NCBI GenBank assembly: GCA_965224415.1
Contig: CBDCZB010000003.1
Location: 62,001 to 126,000, forward strand
Source of the DNA: DAOUJI01 sp965224415
GTDB lineage: Bacteria; Chloroflexota; Dehalococcoidia; Lucifugimonadales; JAGWBF01
Direction of reading: 5' to 3'
Length of the DNA: 64,000 bases
Shown here: positions 59,288 to 64,000 of the stretch, in pieces
How positions within the stretch are numbered: position 1 is the stretch's first letter
Layout of the letters: each line of letters opens with the position of its first letter
Notes under the pieces: model-generated
The model's input: the letters and a program-made list of their open reading frames with translations, nothing else
Databases searched by the model: none
What the model was told of the DNA's origin: nothing
Program-made: the position numbers and the translations under genes

Positions 59288-60403
59288 CTAGGACAAGTTG
59301 TACAGTCGGACCACGTTGTCCAGGGTCATCTTGCGTCGGTAAACGGCCCTCTTGTCCTCCGGGACCTCCAGGAAGGTCTTGTCCAGGACGTCCTGGGAGT
59401 GGGGCCATATAGAGTCGTGGTGGGGATAGTCGTTGCCCCAAACCAGGTTGTTCTCTCCGATAATGTCGGCGGTGCGGAGGCCAACTCGGTCGTCCTCGAA
59501 GGTCATGTAGAACTGGCGGTGGAAATATTCGCTGGGCTCCATGTCCAGGTCCGGCGACAACACCTCTGGAGTGCGGTAGGCGGCATGGTCCAGCCGTTCC
59601 AGGTAGTGGGCGACCCAGCCGGTTTCCCACTCAGTGGGAACGAACTTCAGGTTTGGAAAGCGGTGGCACACACCCGACGTGATAAGGGTCCCTATGGCCA
59701 CGGCTCCGGCTGACAGCGACAGGGCGTACTTCTGGATAGGGTCCCAGGTGTCGGGCAGGTCCATGCCGGGGATTGCGCCGGTGAAGATGTGCATGGTCAC
59801 CGGCATACCAGCCTCTTCCGCAGCCCGCCAGAACGGGTCGTATGACGGGTCGCCGAATGGACGGTCTCTGGGTGGAGTGCAGGTCACCGACACGCCTACG
59901 AACCCCTTCTTGGCGGCCCGGTCCAACTCTTGGACCGCCTCTTCAATGTCATGGAGGCTGATGCAAGCCAGGCCTTTCAGTCGGTCCGGAGCGTGGCCAC
60001 AATACTCGGCGAGCCAGTCGTTGTACCTGCTGAAGGCGGCGGATACGATTCTGGGGTCGTCAATGCCAAAGACTGCCATGCACATGGAGGGGTACACTAC
60101 TTCCATGTCCACGCCGTCAATGTCCTGGTCCTTCAGCCTCTCGGCGGGGTCGAACACCCCCTTACGAAGGCCGGCGTAGCCCTGCTTCATCAGCTCGTGG
60201 GTCTTGGGGTCGTCCAGCCGGTTCCCGGCAATGCCGAACCGCCCCACCAGAGAGGTTCGAGCTCCGACTTTGAGCAGGTGGCCACGCTCGGGGTCTTCAA
60301 CGATTCGAGGGGCCTTCTCTCCGAACTTCTCGTACAGCCCCTCGAAGACCTCCGGCGGCTCGACGATGTGGGAGTCCCCGGAAATGCATTTCCATTCAGT
60401 CAT
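59288..60403 (-). CDS. Amidohydrolase-2 family (COG2159) metal-dependent hydrolase or decarboxylase
   Basis: 371 aa TIM-barrel. SGDSHIVEPPEVFEGLYEKF (metal-binding region), CGHAPDRLKGLACISLHDIE, AGMPVTMHIFTGA (metal His), VCHRFPNLKFVPTEWETGWV and WGNDYPHHDSIWP (catalytic Asp). The family includes ACMSD and gamma-resorcylate decarboxylase-type enzymes for ring-cleavage products. Substrate unknown. It belongs with the catabolic genes to its left. Confidence 0.9.
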   Translation of the reverse strand: MTEWKCISGDSHIVEPPEVFEGLYEKFGEKAPRIVEDPERGHLLKVGARTSLVGRFGIAGNRLDDPKTHELMKQGYAGLRKGVFDPAERLKDQDIDGVDMEVVYPSMCMAVFGIDDPRIVSAAFSRYNDWLAEYCGHAPDRLKGLACISLHDIEEAVQELDRAAKKGFVGVSVTCTPPRDRPFGDPSYDPFWRAAEEAGMPVTMHIFTGAIPGMDLPDTWDPIQKYALSLSAGAVAIGTLITSGVCHRFPNLKFVPTEWETGWVAHYLERLDHAAYRTPEVLSPDLDMEPSEYFHRQFYMTFEDDRVGLRTADIIGENNLVWGNDYPHHDSIWPHSQDVLDKTFLEVPEDKRAVYRRKMTLDNVVRLYNLS

Positions 60404-60493
60404 TGTGCCCCTCCGCGTTTATACACGGCCTTTACATGAATCAGGCCTGTCTCCAATGCAACCCCTGGATGCTAAAGGACAGCGCGGCGTCCG

Positions 60494-61555
60494 TCAATTG
60501 TGGGGGGTGCCTTCTCTGTTCTGCAACCATCCTTTCTTGATGAGAACGTCAACCGCCAAGCGTATTTGGCGTTCCGAGAACTGACGTTTCCTAGGACCCC
60601 AGGCATATATTCGGTCGATGAGTTCCGGCACCGGTGCGGACGGATACTCGGCCGCGATGCAGTGGACAGTCGCCAGCAGTTCGAGGCCGAACGACGATTC
60701 GAACCCCTCGACAAGCTCAGTCACCCTGTCCAAACGTTTCCTGGTATCGGGGCGGCTTTCCAGGAATGCAACTGCATCGTCTACGGCGCCGGGGACCAGT
60801 TCGAGAGGTTTGCTTGGCGCGTCCCCGCCGTACTTGTAACCCGATATGAGATGATCTTCAGCCGACCGCAGGACATGGCGTAGATTCTCGGCGTATGGGC
60901 CATAATGACCTTTTTGGAAATTCAGTCGAAGCGGCTCGCCCGCCGTCTGCATGAAGTACATAAGCTTGTGCACTTCCAACAGTGTCACGAAAGGGTCTAG
61001 GAGGCCTCCAAGATAGCGGTGCATCAGAGCGACAAGGGCCGCCCGCCCGGGTGACATCTTCGGTGCTTCGGTCGAACGGTTTGGCCGTCCATCGGATGGG
61101 GCACTGCCCGGCTCGAAGATGACGGCCTGCACACCGTCCATCACGCTCAGCATTGCGTCTATTCGCGGGCGTACTTTGTTCCAATCCAAGCCACCCAGGT
61201 CGCTTCCCAAGGGCGGGATTGCGATCGACTGAATTCCCTGGTCCCTGATTTCCGAGGCCAGCGATGCCAGACCGGACTCAATGTCTTCCATACGGCTCTT
61301 GGCGCGCCAGTGACGTTTGGTTGGGAAGTTGATGATGTAGCGTGGGTTGGTCAGCAGACCCGTTTCGAATACAAACATCTGCCCCGGTTGGACTTCATGG
61401 CGTTTGCAAGCCTCGGCGTATGCTTTGAAGTTCTCCGGGAAAACCTCCTTGAATTGGAGGGCGATTCCACGCCCCATGATACCCACGCAGTTGACGCTGT
61501 TGACGAGGGCTTCGACGTTCTCCGCGAATATGTCGCCGGTTTTATATTCGATCAT
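60494..61555 (-). CDS. darG: DarG-like macrodomain DNA ADP-ribosyl glycohydrolase (antitoxin)
   Basis: 353 aa from ATG at 61555 (GAGGAGG upstream, 10 bp after the darT stop; an upstream in-frame ATG would overlap darT). The N-terminal macrodomain (1-155) has MIEYKTGDIFAENVEALVNS, NCVGIMGRGIALQFKEVFPE and IAIPPLGSDLGGLDW. The C-terminal region (about 175-353) contains an LLEVHKLMYFMQ helix and an RIYAWGPRKRQFSERQI segment, as in DarG proteins. It removes ADP-ribose placed on thymidine by DarT and binds the toxin. Confidence 0.92.
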   Translation of the reverse strand: MIEYKTGDIFAENVEALVNSVNCVGIMGRGIALQFKEVFPENFKAYAEACKRHEVQPGQMFVFETGLLTNPRYIINFPTKRHWRAKSRMEDIESGLASLASEIRDQGIQSIAIPPLGSDLGGLDWNKVRPRIDAMLSVMDGVQAVIFEPGSAPSDGRPNRSTEAPKMSPGRAALVALMHRYLGGLLDPFVTLLEVHKLMYFMQTAGEPLRLNFQKGHYGPYAENLRHVLRSAEDHLISGYKYGGDAPSKPLELVPGAVDDAVAFLESRPDTRKRLDRVTELVEGFESSFGLELLATVHCIAAEYPSAPVPELIDRIYAWGPRKRQFSERQIRLAVDVLIKKGWLQNREGTPHN

Positions 61556-61565
61556 CCCGCCCTCC

Positions 61566-62213
61566 TCAGTAGTACCAGTCTCGCCTGATTTCGACGGTTG
61601 GATGATGCGGCGTACCAGCCATCGCATCGAGTGCTTGGCTGCGTACCCCAGCGGACAGGACTCCGATGCCCGTGATTAGTGTCCAGGGGAACGACTGCTC
61701 CATTAAGAACTCGGCTTGCTTGCCATGCTGTCTCTCACCTGCCCAGTCTCTCGCATGAATCGCATCCCAATCAAGCTTGTCCAGGTGCTCCAAATCCGCG
61801 TAGTCTTCAAAGTGCCAGGAGCCAGCGTTGGAAGGTGTAAAAGCCCAACGCCTTTGATTAGCGTTTGCCCAGGCAACCGTCCGACGCAAGTCCACCTCCA
61901 GGTGTACTATTGGCCCCTGTCCGCCTCGATAGGTGAGCTCGGCGTTGTTTGCCATGTGAATCACGTAAAGCATGACGGAACGTGGGCAGAAGTAGAACGG
62001 CACACAATCGCCAACGTGTAAACCGGAGTGGCTGGTCAGAGTCAACTGCTTTAGGCGGCGTTCCTTAATGCTGGCCATGCCTATAGCGGTTCCCGTGTCG
62101 CCATTGCCTTGCGCCATCTTCGCGTCGCACCAAAGATAACCGTCTTCGACGATAGAGTGCAGACGGTCGACGTGAACGATGTGGTATATCTTTGGCTCAG
62201 TGGGGACAAGCAT
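61566..62213 (-). CDS. darT: DarT-like ssDNA thymidine ADP-ribosyltransferase (toxin)
   Basis: 215 aa, DUF4433 family. IYHIVHVDRLHSIVEDGYL (NAD-binding His), VPFYFCPRSVMLYVIH, and QAEFLMEQSFPW with the likely catalytic Glu. It uses NAD+ to ADP-ribosylate thymidines in single-stranded DNA. Operon order darT-darG is standard. DarTG systems act as toxin-antitoxin modules and phage defence. Confidence 0.93.
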   Translation of the reverse strand: MLVPTEPKIYHIVHVDRLHSIVEDGYLWCDAKMAQGNGDTGTAIGMASIKERRLKQLTLTSHSGLHVGDCVPFYFCPRSVMLYVIHMANNAELTYRGGQGPIVHLEVDLRRTVAWANANQRRWAFTPSNAGSWHFEDYADLEHLDKLDWDAIHARDWAGERQHGKQAEFLMEQSFPWTLITGIGVLSAGVRSQALDAMAGTPHHPTVEIRRDWYY

Positions 62214-62330
62214 GGCAAAGCCTCAGCACTATGTAAGTCCGCCCCCGTCGCCATTGCCTGTACTCTGCCGCGATATTAGTTTAATTCCCTCACAGTGGTC
62301 AATGCCACGATTGCATTGCAGTGCCAATGA

Positions 62331-63146
62331 TCACCCTACCAAGCGGCTTATGCCGTCGCGGATGAGGAGGACGCCTGTCACGAGGAGGACGAGGCTCATA
62401 GTCTGGAGGAGGCGGTTGATAGAGGCCTTCCCGGCCAGGTGTGCGCCGATGTATGTCCCGACCATGGCCGTACTGCCCATGACGAGCAGCAGCCCGACGT
62501 CCACTTCTCCCTTGATGCCGTGGCCGATGAAGCCCACAAGGCCCATTATGAACCCTATGACGAGGTTGGAACCTGCGGCTACAAGGGGGTTTATCCTGAG
62601 GAATCGGATGATTACCGGCAGACGGACGCTTCCGAGAATCAGACCTACCGCTCCGCCAACCAACCCTACAACGGCGCCGGTCAGCCCCTCAATAGCGGCC
62701 TGACCTGGAGAGATGAGGGCCTTCCCTTCTGGCCAGTCCCCGGACGGCCCAGCGGGTGCACTCCTAAGTCTGATTATGAACTCTACGGCCTGCCAGGCGA
62801 CGAAACCTCCCGCGACTGTGATGAGAGCGCCATCCGGAACGGATGTAGAGCTGGCAAACCCTCCAATAAAGGACCCTATGGCCGCGGGGATGCCCATAAG
62901 GGCCACGAGCCGCCAATCTATCCGCCCAGCACGGACGTGCCTGTAGCCTCCCACGAAGGCGCTCACGGTGGAGACCAGTATGTTGACGCCCGCCGCAGTG
63001 GACGGGGGAACGTTCAGCAGCAGAAGGGCGGGGAGACGCATGGTGCCCAGGGCCAAGCCCACGAACCCTGCCAGTATGCCCACGAAGAAGGAAATGACAC
63101 CCAGAATGGCAACTTGCCAGACTGGAAGGGGGAAGTCCAGGTCCAT
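62331..63146 (-). CDS. TauE/SafE-family membrane permease
   Basis: 271 aa, eight predicted transmembrane helices in two halves. The paired motifs GLALGTMRLPALLLLNVPPS and GGAVGLILGSVRLPVIIRFL are the family's internal repeat. Members export sulfite or sulfoacetate or move other organic anions. It starts 7 bp after the fhs stop on the same strand, so both are likely co-transcribed. Confidence 0.88.
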   Translation of the reverse strand: MDLDFPLPVWQVAILGVISFFVGILAGFVGLALGTMRLPALLLLNVPPSTAAGVNILVSTVSAFVGGYRHVRAGRIDWRLVALMGIPAAIGSFIGGFASSTSVPDGALITVAGGFVAWQAVEFIIRLRSAPAGPSGDWPEGKALISPGQAAIEGLTGAVVGLVGGAVGLILGSVRLPVIIRFLRINPLVAAGSNLVIGFIMGLVGFIGHGIKGEVDVGLLLVMGSTAMVGTYIGAHLAGKASINRLLQTMSLVLLVTGVLLIRDGISRLVG

Positions 63147-63153
63147 CTAGCGT

Positions 63154-64000
63154 TTACAGGCCCAGGATGTTGCCCGCCGAGTCGATGTCCAGGCTGCGGG
63201 GAGAACCGGGGAGTCCGGGCATGGTGACGATGCTTCCCGCAATGGGATATATGAACCCGGCGCCCACCGACGCTCTCACGTCGGATATTTCGAAGGTGTA
63301 GTCGGAGGGCCGGCCCTTAAGCGAGGAGTTGTGGGATATGGAGAGGTGGGTCTTGGCCATGCACACCGGCAGGCCGCCCCATCCGAGCTCTTCGTAACGG
63401 GCCAGCTGCCTGCGGGCTGACGGTTCCCACCGCACGTCGCTGGCGTTGTAGACCTTCTGGGCAAGGGCCAGGGTCTTTTCCCGCAGCGGAGCGTCCTGGG
63501 GGTACAGGTATGAGACCGTACCGCCTTCTTCGACGGCCCGAACCACAGCCTCAGCCAAGGCCACGCCGCCCTCGCCGCCGTCGGAGAACACTGTGCTCTC
63601 CACTGCTGCAAAGGCGCCGGCGTTCAGCGCTCCCTGCCGCACCAGTTCAACCTCCGGCGGCGTGTCCGAGGGGAAGACGTTTACCGCTACGACCACCGGG
63701 ATGCCAAAGGATTTGACCACGGAGATGTGGTGCTCCAGGTTGGGCATGCCCTTGCTGATAGCTTCTTCGTTTGGGGTGTCCAGGTCACGGATTCGGACGC
63801 CGCCGTGGGACTTCAGGGCGCGGGCGGACGCCACCAGCACAGCCGCCCGGGGCTCAAGGCCGTTGTACCGCGCCTTGATGTGCATGAACTTCTCGAAACC
63901 AAGATCGGAGCCGAATCCTGCTTCGGTGAGGACGTAGTCGGAGTAACCCAGAGCAAGCCGGTCAGCCACCACGGAGCTGCAGCCGTGGGCGATGTTCCCG
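63154..64000 (-). CDS. fhs: Formate-tetrahydrofolate ligase, C-terminal part (5' end outside window)
   Basis: At least 282 residues of the C-terminal half. The minus strand at the window edge reads GNIAHGCSSVVADRLALGYS, the family's conserved segment, followed by YVLTEAGFGSDLGFEKFMHI, NLEHHISVVKSFGIPVVVAV, and TMPGLPGSPRSLDIDSAGNI at the C-terminus. It makes 10-formyl-THF from formate and ATP for one-carbon metabolism. Confidence 0.96.
   Translation of the reverse strand, partial: GNIAHGCSSVVADRLALGYSDYVLTEAGFGSDLGFEKFMHIKARYNGLEPRAAVLVASARALKSHGGVRIRDLDTPNEEAISKGMPNLEHHISVVKSFGIPVVVAVNVFPSDTPPEVELVRQGALNAGAFAAVESTVFSDGGEGGVALAEAVVRAVEEGGTVSYLYPQDAPLREKTLALAQKVYNASDVRWEPSARRQLARYEELGWGGLPVCMAKTHLSISHNSSLKGRPSDYTFEISDVRASVGAGFIYPIAGSIVTMPGLPGSPRSLDIDSAGNILGL

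Overview
The window looks like chromosomal DNA from a GC-rich, probably heterotrophic member of the Chloroflexota. The best guess is the SAR202/Dehalococcoidia side of the phylum. That placement is inference: it rests on three luciferase-like flavin monooxygenases, two acyl-CoA dehydrogenases, an enolase-superfamily dehydratase, a COG2159 amidohydrolase, a membrane pyrophosphatase, eukaryote-like (type 2) IleRS, and many lipoproteins on Thr/Pro-rich tethers. No 16S rRNA or other decisive taxonomic marker is present. Both window ends cut genes: a solute-binding lipoprotein on the left and formate-tetrahydrofolate ligase on the right.

Layout. 1-6.4 kb (minus strand): an oligopeptide-type binding lipoprotein, then a tightly overlapped operon of STAS protein, response regulator-PP2C phosphatase, RsbW-like kinase, LivK-like binding lipoprotein and membrane histidine kinase. 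6.9-11.4 kb: a PQQ propeller lipoprotein and an acyl-AMP ligase/ACP/PlsC fusion. 11.4-12.2 kb: a block of GC-rich tandem and palindromic repeats. 12.5-19.6 kb: two large surface proteins, the first containing a 2.2-kb internal tandem duplication. 19.8-31 kb: tRNA-Ile, thioesterase, NAD synthetase, a Cas4/RecB-like nuclease, SMP-30, a triple PH-domain protein, Nudix, SDR, LLM monooxygenase, tRNA-Gly and membrane pyrophosphatase.

31.2-39.3 kb is the most mobile part. It holds a GIY-YIG gene tightly bracketed by inverted REP-like repeats, further copies of that repeat, a 528-bp element with terminal inverted repeats and 10-bp flanking duplications, a RelE/ParE-type toxin-antitoxin pair, a frameshifted IS630-family element, and an 86-bp direct repeat duplicating the promoter and first codons of a metallo-beta-lactamase-fold gene.

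39.3-47.2 kb (plus strand): a flippase-like membrane protein with a UbiA-type prenyltransferase, a lone Lrp ligand domain, two acyl-CoA dehydrogenases, HIT, HD phosphatase, RNase PH and an HtrA-like protease. 47.2-54.8 kb: ileS and tlyA (minus), then the conserved rpmH-rnpA-yidD-yidC-jag order on plus. Here RnpA and YidD are one polypeptide, a PQQ propeller lipoprotein lies between YidD and YidC, and jag overlaps the 3' end of yidC by 116 bp. 54.9-60.4 kb is a catabolic cluster: enolase superfamily, TPP enzyme, beta-hydroxyacid dehydrogenase, HpcH/HpaI aldolase, amidohydrolase. 60.5-62.2 kb is a DarT/DarG DNA ADP-ribosylation system, followed by a TauE/SafE permease and fhs.

The strongest candidate for something under-described is the REP-bracketed GIY-YIG unit at 31.27-31.65 kb with its gene-less relatives. 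Next are the RnpA-YidD fusion and the partner-switching operon that includes its own ligand-binding lipoprotein and histidine kinase.
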